Source: Beijerinckiaceae bacterium (GTDB taxonomy: Bacteria > Pseudomonadota > Alphaproteobacteria > Rhizobiales > Beijerinckiaceae). Taken from it: a stretch of DNA of 64,000 bases. Position numbers and translations under genes: made by a program. The stretch spans positions 28,004 to 92,003 of the forward strand of contig JALOTF010000002.1 in assembly GCA_025458025.1 (NCBI GenBank). The letters run 5' to 3'. Of this stretch, positions 9,171-21,646 are shown piece by piece; positions within the stretch are counted from its first letter, which is position 1, and every line of letters starts with the position of its first letter. The notes under the pieces were generated by a model. That model saw nothing but the letters and a program-made list of their open reading frames with translations. It was not told where the DNA came from and made no database searches.

Positions 9171-9779
9171 CTAGCGCGATTCTTCCACGCCTGCCGCTTC
9201 CAACCCACGTCTCAAGCGCGTGAAGGCAAGACGCAGGCGTGACTTCACCGTGCCTAGCGGAATCCCCGTGCGGTCGGCGATCTGCGAATGCGAGAGCCCC
9301 TCGTAGAAGGCGAGCTTCACGAGGCTCTGCTGTTCGTTCGGGAGTTCGGTGACGAGCCCGCGCACGATATCGTCGCGCTGCTGGCCGTCGAAGGCCTGGT
9401 CGATCCGGCCTTCCGAGGCAATCTCGAGAATCGCGGGCGATTGCGGATCGACATAATCCGTACGGTCGCGGCGCGAGAGATCGATGCGGCGGTTGCGCGC
9501 GATGCGATAAAGCCAGGTGGAGAGCGCCGATTTCGAGGGGTCGAACAGCGAGGCCTTGCGCCAGAGCGTGATCATCACGTCCTGCGCGATTTCCTCGGCC
9601 TGCGCCGCATCCAGCCCGAGCCGCTGGAGATGGGCCTCGATGCGCGGCGCGAAATGGTCGAACAGTGTCGTGAAGGCTTCCTTGTCCCGGTCCTGCGCCA
9701 CGCGGGCCACAAGGCGCGCCCAATCCGCGGCTCGCGAGCCGCCCGCGGGTGCGGATGTCGGGGGGTCAACCTTGTCCAT
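9171..9779 (-). CDS. ECF RNA polymerase sigma factor (ChrR-partnered/ECF11-like by sequence)
   Basis: Region 2 (FTTLFDHFAPRIEAHLQRLG...EEIAQDVMITLWRKASLFDP...LSTWLYRIARNRRID) and region 4 (FYEGLSHSQIADRTGIPLGTVKSRLRLAFTRLR). Confidence 0.9.
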   Translation of the reverse strand: MDKVDPPTSAPAGGSRAADWARLVARVAQDRDKEAFTTLFDHFAPRIEAHLQRLGLDAAQAEEIAQDVMITLWRKASLFDPSKSALSTWLYRIARNRRIDLSRRDRTDYVDPQSPAILEIASEGRIDQAFDGQQRDDIVRGLVTELPNEQQSLVKLAFYEGLSHSQIADRTGIPLGTVKSRLRLAFTRLRRGLEAAGVEESR

Positions 9780-10101
9780 GGCTTGATCTCCCGACCTTAT
9801 CGGGAGCAACTCCGTCGCAATTAAGGCTCAGCGGAAATATCGAAGTCGTGGCAAATCACGATGTCTCATCGGATTGCGCTGCACTGTAACACGGCAAGGC
9901 CAAAGGGCACGAAGAATTTCGCGACGATATGTCTTCTTGATTTTCGCAGGACAATTGTTCTCACACCGCAATTCTGCCGAAGTTCGCATGCGGAAATGGG
10001 GCGCGACGCTTCCCCCATCAAGCGGGATGAGCTAACGCAAGGTCCGAAGGGCGGAACTGCGCCAAATCAGGCGCTGCGGTAAGAGGTCAGCAGGAGAAAC
10101 G

Positions 10102-10707
10102 ATGATCGGTCGTGGCATCGCGGCGCATCAGGGCGCCTTCGGTTGGAGCATGTCCCGTTTCGCACTGGCGACGGGTCTGGTGCTGGGCCTTGCCGGAACC
10201 GCCATGGCGCAGCAGCGCCCGCCGGCGGCAGCCCCTGCGGCGACCGCGCAGCGCGCCAATCCGAACGGCACGTTTGAACTCGGCACGTTCGGCGACTGGA
10301 AGGCCGCGATTTCCGGGCAGGGCCGCGCAAAGGTCTGCTATGCGCTGGCATCGCCGAATGATCGCCTGCCCAAGGGCCTGAAGCGCGATCCGGCCTCGAT
10401 TTTCGTTTCCACCCGCATCGGCGATGGTGCGAAGAACGAGGTGGCGATCCGTCTCGGTTTCAGCGCCAAGCCGAAGGAAGATGGCACCCTGACCATCGGC
10501 ACCACCAATTTCGCGCTGGTGACGGAGGGCGAGAACGCCTTCCTGAAGAACCCGGCGCAGGAAGCCCAGTTGCTCGACGCCATGCGCAAGGGGCAGGCCG
10601 TGCAGATCAAGGTGACCTCGGCGCGCGGCAACGCGCTGACGGATCGCTACAGCCTCAAGGGTTTCGCGCAGGCCGTGGAACGCATGGCCAAGGAATGTCC
10701 GGGCTGA
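10102..10707 (+). CDS. Invasion-associated locus B (IalB)-like protein
   Basis: Signal peptide, FGDWKAAI...GRAKVCYALASP, and C-terminal RYSLKGFAQAVERMAKECPG; start could be 10150. Confidence 0.8.
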   Translation: MIGRGIAAHQGAFGWSMSRFALATGLVLGLAGTAMAQQRPPAAAPAATAQRANPNGTFELGTFGDWKAAISGQGRAKVCYALASPNDRLPKGLKRDPASIFVSTRIGDGAKNEVAIRLGFSAKPKEDGTLTIGTTNFALVTEGENAFLKNPAQEAQLLDAMRKGQAVQIKVTSARGNALTDRYSLKGFAQAVERMAKECPG

Positions 10708-10741
10708 TTCACCGGATGCATGATGGAAACCGCGCAAGGAC

Positions 10742-11971
10742 ATGTCCGTGACGCCTGATCTCGCTCCCGCTCCCGCGCCGGCCGCACCCGTCGCCTCGCT
10801 CATGCCGGCGAAGCCGACCCTGGCGGGCCTTACGCGCGCTGCTCTCGCGGATTTCCTGATCGCGCAAGGCGTGCCGGAGAAGGAAATCCGCATGCGGGTT
10901 GGCCAGATCTGGCACTGGCTCTATGTGCGTGGCGCGACTTCTTTCGATGACATGACCAATGTCGCCAAAACCCTTCGCGCTCTTCTCGACGCGAATGCGA
11001 CGCTCCAGCGCCCGGAAATCGTGCGCGAGCAGGTTTCGGCCGATGGCACGCGCAAATGGGTTTTGCGGCTCCCCTCGCGCACGGCCTATGACAAGGGCGC
11101 GGAAGTCGAATGCGTCTACATCCCCGAGAAGGATCGCGGCACGCTCTGCGTGTCCAGCCAGGTCGGCTGCACACTCAACTGCTCCTTCTGCCATACTGGC
11201 ACGCAGAAGCTCGTGCGGAATCTCGAGGTGAGCGAGATCGTGGGGCAGGTGCTGGTCGCGCGGGACAGGCTTGGCGATTATCCTGGCAAGACCCCGCCCG
11301 AAGGCGCTTTCGTGCCCCGCGATGGCGGGCGCTTCATCTCGAACATCGTCTTCATGGGCATGGGCGAGCCGCTCTACAATTACGAGAATGTGCGCGATGC
11401 CATCGGCGTTTTGACGGATCCCGAGGGTCTGCAGCTCTCCAAGCGCCGCATCACGGTGTCCACCTCCGGCGTGGTGCCGGAAATCGCGCGGCTCGGTGCG
11501 GATACGGGCACGATGCTCGCGATCTCGCTGCATGCCACAAATGATCCGCTGCGCGACGTGCTCGTGCCGATCAACAAGAAATACAACATCGCCGAATTGT
11601 TGCAGGCCTGCCGGGATTATCCCGGTGTTTCCAATGCGCGGCGCATCACCTTCGAATACGTGATGCTCAAGGGCGTGAATGACAGCCTCGCCGAGGCGCG
11701 CGCGCTGGTGAAGCTGCTGAAGGGCATTCCAGCGAAGATCAATCTCATCCCTTTCAATCCATGGCCGGGTTCGATCTATGAATGCTCGGATTGGGAGCAG
11801 ATCGAGAAGTTCTCCGATCTCATCTTCGCTGCCGGCTATTCCTCGCCGATCCGCACGCCGCGCGGGCGCGATATTCTCGCGGCCTGCGGGCAATTGAAGA
11901 GCGATACCGAGAAGATGCGCGCCCGCGCGCGCCTGATGCTGGAAGAGCAACTGGCGCTCGGCGCGGATTGA
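10742..11971 (+). CDS. rlmN: 23S rRNA (adenine-C2)-methyltransferase
   Basis: Radical [39 protein letters not shown] motifs. Confidence 0.96.
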   Translation: MSVTPDLAPAPAPAAPVASLMPAKPTLAGLTRAALADFLIAQGVPEKEIRMRVGQIWHWLYVRGATSFDDMTNVAKTLRALLDANATLQRPEIVREQVSADGTRKWVLRLPSRTAYDKGAEVECVYIPEKDRGTLCVSSQVGCTLNCSFCHTGTQKLVRNLEVSEIVGQVLVARDRLGDYPGKTPPEGAFVPRDGGRFISNIVFMGMGEPLYNYENVRDAIGVLTDPEGLQLSKRRITVSTSGVVPEIARLGADTGTMLAISLHATNDPLRDVLVPINKKYNIAELLQACRDYPGVSNARRITFEYVMLKGVNDSLAEARALVKLLKGIPAKINLIPFNPWPGSIYECSDWEQIEKFSDLIFAAGYSSPIRTPRGRDILAACGQLKSDTEKMRARARLMLEEQLALGAD

Positions 11972-12116
11972 ACGGGAAGCCGTTCAGATTCGTGTAAACT
12001 TAATTCGAATTCAGCATGGAAATGCCGGGTTCGTGTCGCTAATGGCAGCGCTTTCGTAAGGGAACCGGGCCTAGCCTCGGCGCATTCATCGAGGGGACAC
12101 TCGAGGGGAATGCGTC

Positions 12117-12974
12117 ATGAATGTCATCGGCCGCGCCATCGCGCGTTTTCTCGAAAAGCCCATCCGGGGCTATGAGCCGGCGGTCTCGCCGGATTTCGAG
12201 GTGCTCAATGCTGTGCTGAAGCCGGGCGACGTGGTGCTCGTCGAGGGCAATATCCGGGTCTCCTCGGTCATCAAGTATCTCACGCAATCCACCTGGTCGC
12301 ATTCGGCGATCTATGTCGGCGATTGCCTTGGCCGCCGCGAACCTGATGGCGAGCCGCATGTGCTGATTGAAGCCGAGATGAGCGAGGGCGTGATTTCCTC
12401 GCCGCTCTCGAAATACCGCAACACGCATCTGCGCATCTGCCGCCCTGTCGCGCTGAAGGAGGATGATCTCCACCGTGTGATCGACTTCCTGAAGGACCGG
12501 CTCGGCTATGGCTACGATATCAAGAACGTCGTGGACCTGATGCGCTTCCTCATTCCGCTGCCGATTCCCACCCGCTGGCGGCGGCGCATGCTGGCGCTCG
12601 GCTCGGGTGATCCTAGCCGCGCGATCTGCTCGACACTGATCGCCGAGGCCTTCCATTCCGTGCGTTACCCGATCCTGCCGAGGGTGGAATCTGTCGATGG
12701 CCGTCGCAAGGTGAAATCGCGCTATGCCCGGCGTGAAATCCTGCACATTCGCCATCATTCGCTCTACACGCCGCGCGATTTCGATATCTCGCCCTATTTT
12801 GCGGTCGTGAAGCCGACCATCGAGGCGGGGTTCGACTACAAGGCGCTGAAATGGACGAAGAGCTTCGCGGTTGTGCCGACGCGCGCCCAGCCGCGCGCGT
12901 CGGATGAGCCGCGCAAGGCCGGTGCCGGTGCTGGCGCTTCTGCCGTGGATTGGGTTCCCGCCGCCCCGCGTTGA
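12117..12974 (+). CDS. YiiX-like permuted papain-like (NlpC/P60) peptidase
   Basis: GDVVLVEGNIRVSSVIKYLTQSTWSHSAIYVGD and RAICSTLIAEAF carry the permuted His/Cys arrangement. Confidence 0.75.
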   Translation: MNVIGRAIARFLEKPIRGYEPAVSPDFEVLNAVLKPGDVVLVEGNIRVSSVIKYLTQSTWSHSAIYVGDCLGRREPDGEPHVLIEAEMSEGVISSPLSKYRNTHLRICRPVALKEDDLHRVIDFLKDRLGYGYDIKNVVDLMRFLIPLPIPTRWRRRMLALGSGDPSRAICSTLIAEAFHSVRYPILPRVESVDGRRKVKSRYARREILHIRHHSLYTPRDFDISPYFAVVKPTIEAGFDYKALKWTKSFAVVPTRAQPRASDEPRKAGAGAGASAVDWVPAAPR

Positions 12975-13069
12975 GGCGGTCTCGCCCGCAGGTTTTGCGC
13001 CGAAGGCAATCGACAAGCCCGCCCTTGCGGGTCTAGCCTTCCCTTCCGCATCATCGGAGGGGGAATTCC

Positions 13070-14809
13070 ATGCGCGCCAAACCGTTTCTTCTGAGCTTCT
13101 TTGCGGGGCTCAGCGCCATCAGCGTAGCGGCAGCGCAAACCGCACCACCCGCCGCCCCGCCGATCATCGCGCAGAATGCGCGGCTGCTGCCGGTTCTCGC
13201 GCAGAAGGGCATGGTCGCCTCGCAGGAGCGCCTCGCGAGCGCCGTGGGCGTGGATATCCTGAAGCGTGGCGGCAATGCGGTGGATGCCGCCGTGGCCGTG
13301 GGCTTCGCTTTGGCCGTCACCTTGCCGCGCGCCGGCAATCTTGGCGGCGGCGGCTTCATGCTCGTGCATCTTGCGAAGACCGGCGAGACGGTCGCGATTG
13401 ATTACCGCGAGATCGCGCCGGCGGCTTCCACGCCGACCATGTTCCTCGGCGCGAATGGCGAGCCTGACCCGCAGAAATCGCGCGATTCCGGCCTCTCGGT
13501 CGGCGTTCCGGGCACGGTGCGCGGCATGGCGCTCGCGGTCGAGAAATACGGTTCCGGCAAGTTCACGTTGGCGCAGCTGATTGAGCCCTCCGTGAAGCTC
13601 GCCCGCGAAGGCATTCCGGTGGAGGAGGATCTCGCGGATTCGCTGCCGGGCGCCATGGGCCGGATGAGCAAGTTCCCGTCTTCCATGGCGATTTTCGCGA
13701 AGGATGGCAAAGCCCTCCCGCGTGGTTCCATGCTGGTGCAAGCCGAGCTCGCCAACACGCTGGAGGCGATTCGCCAGCAGGGGCCAGATGCCTTCTACAA
13801 GGGGCGTATCGCCGAGCAGATCGTCGCTGCCGTGCGTGAAACCGGCGGCATCATGACCGCCGAGGACATGGCGAATTACAAGGCTGTGATCCGCCCAGCG
13901 GTGAAGGGCAGCTATCGCGGCTATACGCTTGCCTCCATGCCGCCGCCCTCCTCGGGTGGGGTGCATCTGGTGCAGATCCTCAACATTCTCGAAGACTATG
14001 ATCTCAAGGCCATGGGCGCGGGCTCGGCCGCGAGCCTGCATGCCCTCGCGGAGGCGATGAAGCCGGCCTATGCCGACCGCGCGACCTTCCTCGGCGATCC
14101 CGATCGCGTGAAGGTGCCGGTGAAGGGCCTCACCTCCAAGGCCTATGCCGAGAAGCAGCGCGCGAAGATCGATCTCGCAAAGGCCACCAAGGCGGATGAC
14201 ATCAAGTCGGGCGATCCGATGCCGCATGAGAGCGACCAGACTACGCATTATTCGGTGGTCGATGCCGAGGGGAATGCGGTTGCGAATACCTATACGCTCA
14301 ATTTCTCCTACGGCATGGGGTTGGTTGCCGCCGGAACGGGCGTGCTTCTGAACAACGAAATGGATGATTTCTCCGCGAAACCCGGCGCGCAGAACGCATA
14401 TGGCCTCGTGGGGTCGGATGCGAATTCGGTGCATCCCGGCGCGCGCCCGCTCTCCTCGATGACGCCGACCATTCTCTTCAAGGATGGTAAGCTCTTCATG
14501 GTCACGGGTTCGCCCGGCGGCAGCCGCATCATCTCGACGACCCTGCAGGTCATCACCAACGTGATCGATTTCGACATGAACCTCGCGGAAGCGGTGGCGG
14601 CACCGCGCATCCACCACCAGTGGAAGCCAGACGCATTGCTGGTGGAGCCGGGCCTCTCACCCGATACCCTGAAGCTGCTCGCGGAGCGCGGACAGACCGT
14701 GCGCCCCGGTGCGACCTCGGGTTCGGCGAATTCCATCCTGTTGCAGGGCGGATGGCTGCAAGGCGCGGCTGATCCGCGCCAGCGCGGCACGGCTGCGATC
14801 GGCTACTGA
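13070..14809 (+). CDS. ggt: Gamma-glutamyltransferase
   Basis: GGNAVDAAVAVGFAL, cleavage-site TTHYSVVDAEGNAVANT, GSPGGSRIISTTLQVI. Confidence 0.95.
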   Translation: MRAKPFLLSFFAGLSAISVAAAQTAPPAAPPIIAQNARLLPVLAQKGMVASQERLASAVGVDILKRGGNAVDAAVAVGFALAVTLPRAGNLGGGGFMLVHLAKTGETVAIDYREIAPAASTPTMFLGANGEPDPQKSRDSGLSVGVPGTVRGMALAVEKYGSGKFTLAQLIEPSVKLAREGIPVEEDLADSLPGAMGRMSKFPSSMAIFAKDGKALPRGSMLVQAELANTLEAIRQQGPDAFYKGRIAEQIVAAVRETGGIMTAEDMANYKAVIRPAVKGSYRGYTLASMPPPSSGGVHLVQILNILEDYDLKAMGAGSAASLHALAEAMKPAYADRATFLGDPDRVKVPVKGLTSKAYAEKQRAKIDLAKATKADDIKSGDPMPHESDQTTHYSVVDAEGNAVANTYTLNFSYGMGLVAAGTGVLLNNEMDDFSAKPGAQNAYGLVGSDANSVHPGARPLSSMTPTILFKDGKLFMVTGSPGGSRIISTTLQVITNVIDFDMNLAEAVAAPRIHHQWKPDALLVEPGLSPDTLKLLAERGQTVRPGATSGSANSILLQGGWLQGAADPRQRGTAAIGY

Positions 14810-14818
14810 AGAGGAAAG

Positions 14819-15586
14819 TCAGCTCTGGGCGCTGGCCGAGAACGCGGCGCCCAGCACCTCGCCGGGGGCTTCGAGGCTGCCGGCCTGCACGACCAGCGCG
14901 AAGGCATCAGCCTCCACGCGGGCGAGCATCTCCGGGGCAATCGCAACCGTCGCATTCCCGGTGGGGGCCGGACCGAGATCGACGAGATCGCGCACCACGT
15001 TGGCATAGGTGATGGTCTTGCCCATGTTCTCGCCGCGGCGGATTTCCACTGACTGGCGCAGGCTAACGGGCATGAGAATGACACGCGCGGGCAGAGAGCC
15101 GGCGCGGGCAATAGTGGCCTTCCAGCCAGCATCAGCCTTCGTGAGCGTCACACTCGCGAGTTCGGCGCTGTTGCCGGGGTAGCGCTGCAGGCGGGTGAGG
15201 GCCGAGAGATCCGAGCCCACGCAATGCGCGCGGCCATTCACAATGGCCTGCGGGGTGTAGACACGCTTGTTCGCAATGCCCGCCGCATAGGCCTTGTGGC
15301 GCCGCGTGAAGGCGGGCTTCGCGAGCGTGTCCTTCCAGCCGAGATAATCCCAGATTTCGGTGGCGAAGGTCAGCGGGAGCACGTTCGGTTCGCTGGCAAG
15401 TTTCAGCATCAGGGCATCCGCTGCCGGGCATGAGGAGCAACCCTGCGAGGTGAAGAGTTCGATGAGCGTCACGCGCGCCGGGGCCGCTCCTTGCGCACGG
15501 GCAAGGCCCGGCAGCAGGCAAGCCGCAGCCATTCCGCGACCAAAGGCACGGCGGCTGAGGCAGAAGGGGCGGTCGGACGTCATCAT
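14819..15586 (-). CDS. DUF1223 domain-containing secreted protein
   Basis: Tat-like RRAFGRG leader; LIELFTSQGCSSCPAADALM motif. Confidence 0.88.
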   Translation of the reverse strand: MMTSDRPFCLSRRAFGRGMAAACLLPGLARAQGAAPARVTLIELFTSQGCSSCPAADALMLKLASEPNVLPLTFATEIWDYLGWKDTLAKPAFTRRHKAYAAGIANKRVYTPQAIVNGRAHCVGSDLSALTRLQRYPGNSAELASVTLTKADAGWKATIARAGSLPARVILMPVSLRQSVEIRRGENMGKTITYANVVRDLVDLGPAPTGNATVAIAPEMLARVEADAFALVVQAGSLEAPGEVLGAAFSASAQS

Positions 15587-15673
15587 GCAAAAACCTAAAG
15601 CAGGTCTGCCTGCCACATGCGAATCACAAGCCGGTGTATTTTCCGTGCGCTCCCACAAAAGCGCTTGCTCATC

Positions 15674-15702
15674 AAAAAGCCGCCGGAGAGGGCCCCGGCG
15701 GC
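15674..15702 (-). terminator. Intrinsic terminator downstream of acnA
   Basis: GCCGCCGG/CCGGCGGC arms; A-run on + strand gives U-tract on minus-strand transcript. Confidence 0.8.
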
Positions 15703-15727
15703 TGGTTCTTGAATCGGCAGGAGCCGC

Positions 15728-18424
<2,697 letters not shown>

Positions 18425-18688
18425 CGGGAGTCCTTAGAGGTCAGAATCCGGGTCAAAAAGTCCGTGAACGGACGCATGCGGGGTGGCCGGGGGAGCCGTT
18501 ACAGCCTCGAATCGGCGGGATTGGACCACCGGGCCGAGCGCGGCAGACCGGCGAGCCGGCACCGCGTGCGCCGCTCCGGGAGTGCCCGGACCCCGCGTCT
18601 TTGACCGGACGCGCGGCGCAACCGGGGCGCTCTATAGATCATTTCCAAAAAGACCGCTACACGGACGATGGTTTGAGACGGGTCTGCT

Positions 18689-19357
18689 TTGCCGCATATC
18701 AACATCGCGGGCCTTCCGGGGGGATTTTTGACCACCTTTTCCAGCCTCCGTCTGGTTGCATTGGGCCTCGCCGTGCGGCGCGGGCCTCGTTTCCTGTTTC
18801 GCGGGCTCGACATGAGCCTTGCCAGCGGGCAGGTGATGCAGCTCACCGGCCCTAATGGCAGCGGGAAATCCACGCTGATCCGCCTGCTCGCGGGCTTCTC
18901 GCCGCCCGATGCCGGCACGGTGCGGCTTGAAGGCGCGGGCGAGGAGCATCCCGGTGCGTTCCTGCACTATTTCGGCCATCGCGAAGGCCTCAGGCCGGCG
19001 CTGACAGCGCGCGAGAACCTCGCCTTTCTTGCGGGACTCCTTGGCGGGGATGAGGCGCGCATCCCCGACGCCCTCGGCAAGCTTGGTGTGGCGCGCCTGC
19101 TCGATCTTCCCGTCCGGGTGCTTTCCGAAGGCCAGCGGCGACGCGTGGCGCTCGCGCGGTTACTGGTGGTGGATCGCCCGATCTGGCTGCTGGATGAGCC
19201 ACTCGCTTCGCTCGATGTCGAGGCCATCGCGACCGTTTCCGGCCTTGTCGCGGAGCACGCGAAGGCTGGCGGCATGGCGCTGGTGGCCACGCATCAGCCG
19301 CTCGCCGCCACCAACGCGACGTTGGACCTTTCCGGACGACGCGAGGCTGCGGCATGA
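18689..19357 (+). CDS. ccmA: Heme exporter ATP-binding protein
   Basis: GPNGSGKSTLIRLLAG, LSEGQRRRVALARLL, WLLDEPLASLD; followed by ccmB/C/D. True start may be an internal codon. Confidence 0.93.
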   Translation: MPHINIAGLPGGFLTTFSSLRLVALGLAVRRGPRFLFRGLDMSLASGQVMQLTGPNGSGKSTLIRLLAGFSPPDAGTVRLEGAGEEHPGAFLHYFGHREGLRPALTARENLAFLAGLLGGDEARIPDALGKLGVARLLDLPVRVLSEGQRRRVALARLLVVDRPIWLLDEPLASLDVEAIATVSGLVAEHAKAGGMALVATHQPLAATNATLDLSGRREAAA

Positions 19358-20019
19358 GCGCGTTCTCGGCTGTCCTCAAGCGTGACCTGCGCCTCGCCCG
19401 CCGTGCGGGTGCCGGAGCCAGCCTCGGGCTGATGTTCTTCCTCGTGCTGATCGCCATCGTGCCATTCGCGATTGGTGCGGACCAGAAGCTGATCTCGCGC
19501 CTCGCGCCGGCTTTGCTCTGGATCGCGGCCTTGCTCGCGACGCTTCTCGGCCTCGACCGGCTCTTTCAGGCCGATGAGGAGGATGGCGCGCTCGATCAGT
19601 TCCTGCTCTCCGGCGGTTCGCTCACCATGCTCGTGCTCGCGAAGGCTTTGGCGCATTGGCTGGTCACGGGTTTGCCGCTCAGCCTCGCCGCGCCCGTGCT
19701 CGGCCTGATGCTCGCGATCGAACCGCAGGCCATGCTGCCCCTGTCGCTGTCGCTTCTTGTCGGAACGCCGGCGCTCACGCTCATCGGCCTCGTGGGAGCG
19801 GCGCTCACTGTCAGCCTTAATCGCGGCGGATTGCTGCTCTCGCTGCTCGTGGTGCCGACGGCCATCCCCACGCTGATTTTTGGCGTGGCCGTGGCGAAGG
19901 CTGCGGCAGAGGGCCGCGATTTTGCCATGCCCTTGACGGTTTTGTGCGGCACCACACTCTTCGCGCTGGCGATATCGCCCATCGCCGCCGCTCTTGCGCT
20001 CCGTCAAGCGCGTGGATGA
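19354..20019 (+). CDS. ccmB: Heme exporter membrane protein
   Basis: LDRLFQADEEDGALDQFLLSG; 4-nt overlap with ccmA. Confidence 0.94.
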   Translation: MSAFSAVLKRDLRLARRAGAGASLGLMFFLVLIAIVPFAIGADQKLISRLAPALLWIAALLATLLGLDRLFQADEEDGALDQFLLSGGSLTMLVLAKALAHWLVTGLPLSLAAPVLGLMLAIEPQAMLPLSLSLLVGTPALTLIGLVGAALTVSLNRGGLLLSLLVVPTAIPTLIFGVAVAKAAAEGRDFAMPLTVLCGTTLFALAISPIAAALALRQARG

Positions 20020-20060
20020 CGTGAATTGCGTGTGATCGCTCCGGCAGATATGGGAGAACC

Positions 20061-20807
20061 ATGACCGACCAGACCTCCGGTTCCCTGCTGCGCCTTGCCA
20101 ATCCGGCCGTGTTCAACCGGCTTGCGGATCGGCTGATCGCGCCTTTCGCGGTGCTGACGCTGCTGCTGTTCGTCTGGGGACTCTACGGTGCGTTCTTCGT
20201 CTCCCCGCCGGATTACCAGCAGGGCGAGACCATCCGCATCATGTTCATCCATGTGCCTTCGGCGTGGATGGCGATGTTCGTTTATGCGGGCATGAGCCTT
20301 TCGGCTTTGGGCACGCTCATCTGGCGACACCCGATGGCGGATGTGGCGCAGAAATGCGCGGCGCCGCTCGGCGCGGGCTTCACCCTGCTTTGCCTTGTGA
20401 CGGGCTCGCTCTGGGGCAAGCCGATGTGGGGGACATGGTGGGAATGGGATGCGCGGATGACCTCCGTGCTGGTGATGTTCCTGATCTATATCGGCGTGAT
20501 CGCGCTCCAGCAGGCGATCGAGGAGCCCAATCGCGCGGCGCGCGCCGTGGCGATCCTCACGCTGGTGGGGGCGGTGAACCTGCCGATCATCAAGTTCTCG
20601 GTCGATTGGTGGTCCACCCTCCACCAGCCCGCTTCGGTGTTCCGAATGGATGGGCCGACGATCCACGGCTCCATGCTCGGCCCGCTTTTCATCATGGGGA
20701 TCGCCTTCCTGATGCTCTACATCACGCTGCTGATGCTCTTTATGCGCGCCGAGGTGATGAACCGCCGCGCGGAACGGCTCGAACTTCTCGCGGCCGAGGC
20801 GGATTGA
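20061..20807 (+). CDS. ccmC: Heme exporter membrane protein
   Basis: WWEWDARMTSVLVMFLIYIGV (WWD-type), FIHVPSAWMAMF. Confidence 0.95.
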   Translation: MTDQTSGSLLRLANPAVFNRLADRLIAPFAVLTLLLFVWGLYGAFFVSPPDYQQGETIRIMFIHVPSAWMAMFVYAGMSLSALGTLIWRHPMADVAQKCAAPLGAGFTLLCLVTGSLWGKPMWGTWWEWDARMTSVLVMFLIYIGVIALQQAIEEPNRAARAVAILTLVGAVNLPIIKFSVDWWSTLHQPASVFRMDGPTIHGSMLGPLFIMGIAFLMLYITLLMLFMRAEVMNRRAERLELLAAEAD

Positions 20808-20962
20808 TGTCGGGACAGTATTTTGGCTTCATTGCGGGCTCCTACGCAGCGGCGATCCTTGTGCTCGGCGCGATGATCGTTGGCGCGATCCTCAGCTATC
20901 GTGGCGCGAAAACGCGGCTCGCCCGCGCCGAAGCCTTGCGCGATGGCGGGAAGGCCTCGTGA
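20807..20962 (+). CDS. ccmD: Heme exporter protein CcmD
   Basis: 51 aa MSGQYFGFIAGSYAAAILVLGAMIVGAILSYRGAKTRLARAEALRDGGKAS, visible as the tail of ORF 20264..20962; TGATG overlap with ccmC. Confidence 0.9.
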   Translation: MSGQYFGFIAGSYAAAILVLGAMIVGAILSYRGAKTRLARAEALRDGGKAS

Positions 20963-21540
20963 TGAGCGAGGCTGCGCGCCCGCCCGCCCGTCGCTGGGTC
21001 TGGTTCCTGCCGCTCGCCGTTTTCGCGGCGTTGACCCTGCTCTTCCTGTTCCGGCTTTTCGCGGGCGATCCGTCGAAATTGCCTTCGGCGCTCATCGGCA
21101 AGCCTGCCCCGGCGCTGACCTTGCAGCCTGTGGAAGGCCTGATGGATGAGGGCAAGCCGATGCCGGGCTTCGGCCCGGCCGATCTCGCCACCGGCAAGCC
21201 GGTTCTCGTGAATGTCTTCGCAAGCTGGTGTGCGCCCTGCCATCAGGAGCATCCGTTTCTGATGGATCTCGCCAAGGCGGGCCGCATCGGGATGATCGGC
21301 TTGAATTACAAGGACAAGCCGGAGAACGCGCGCCGCTTCCTCGGCCGGCTTGGCAATCCCTATTCCCGCGTGGGCGCTGATCCCGATGGCCGCAACGCCA
21401 TCGAGTGGGGCGTCTATGGCGTGCCGGAGACCTTCCTCGTGGATGGCAAGGGCATCATCGTTTTCAAGCATGTCGGGCCGCTCACGCCGGAGATCATCCG
21501 CGACCGGCTGGAGCCTGCGATCAAGGCAGCGGGCGGCTGA
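20959..21540 (+). CDS. ccmG: DsbE/CcmG thiol:disulfide interchange protein
   Basis: VNVFASWCAPCHQEHPFL and YGVPETFLVDGKG. Confidence 0.93.
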   Translation: MMSEAARPPARRWVWFLPLAVFAALTLLFLFRLFAGDPSKLPSALIGKPAPALTLQPVEGLMDEGKPMPGFGPADLATGKPVLVNVFASWCAPCHQEHPFLMDLAKAGRIGMIGLNYKDKPENARRFLGRLGNPYSRVGADPDGRNAIEWGVYGVPETFLVDGKGIIVFKHVGPLTPEIIRDRLEPAIKAAGG

Positions 21541-21575
21541 TCACTTCCCCGGGCCGAACCCGTGGCGCATCATCA
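21541..21575. repeat. Direct repeat copy 1 (duplicated 3' end of the septation protein gene)
   Basis: tcacttccccgggccgaacccgtggcgcatcatca; near identical to 21647..21681. Confidence 0.85.
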
Positions 21576-21581
21576 CCCGGA

Positions 21582-21625
21582 GCATGGCAGGGAAAAGTGG
21601 GAACCGGTTTTCCGGCCCGCCATGC
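21582..21625. repeat. Palindromic element between convergent ccmG and septation gene
   Basis: gcatggcagggaaaagtgggaaccggttttccggcccgccatgc; GCATGGC/GCCATGC outer and GGAAAA/TTTTCC inner arms. Confidence 0.85.
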
Positions 21626-21646
21626 GACTACGCAGAAAGCCGATGC

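Noticed and set aside
10709-11950. 413-aa minus-strand ORF
   Set aside because: Antisense to rlmN.
12836-14617. 593-aa minus-strand ORF
   Set aside because: Antisense to ggt; arises from third-position GC bias.
18601-18640. Possible sigma-70 promoter (TTGACC ... TATAGA) between acnA and ccmA
   Set aside because: Spacing of about 25 bp is too long for a standard promoter; not supportable by eye.
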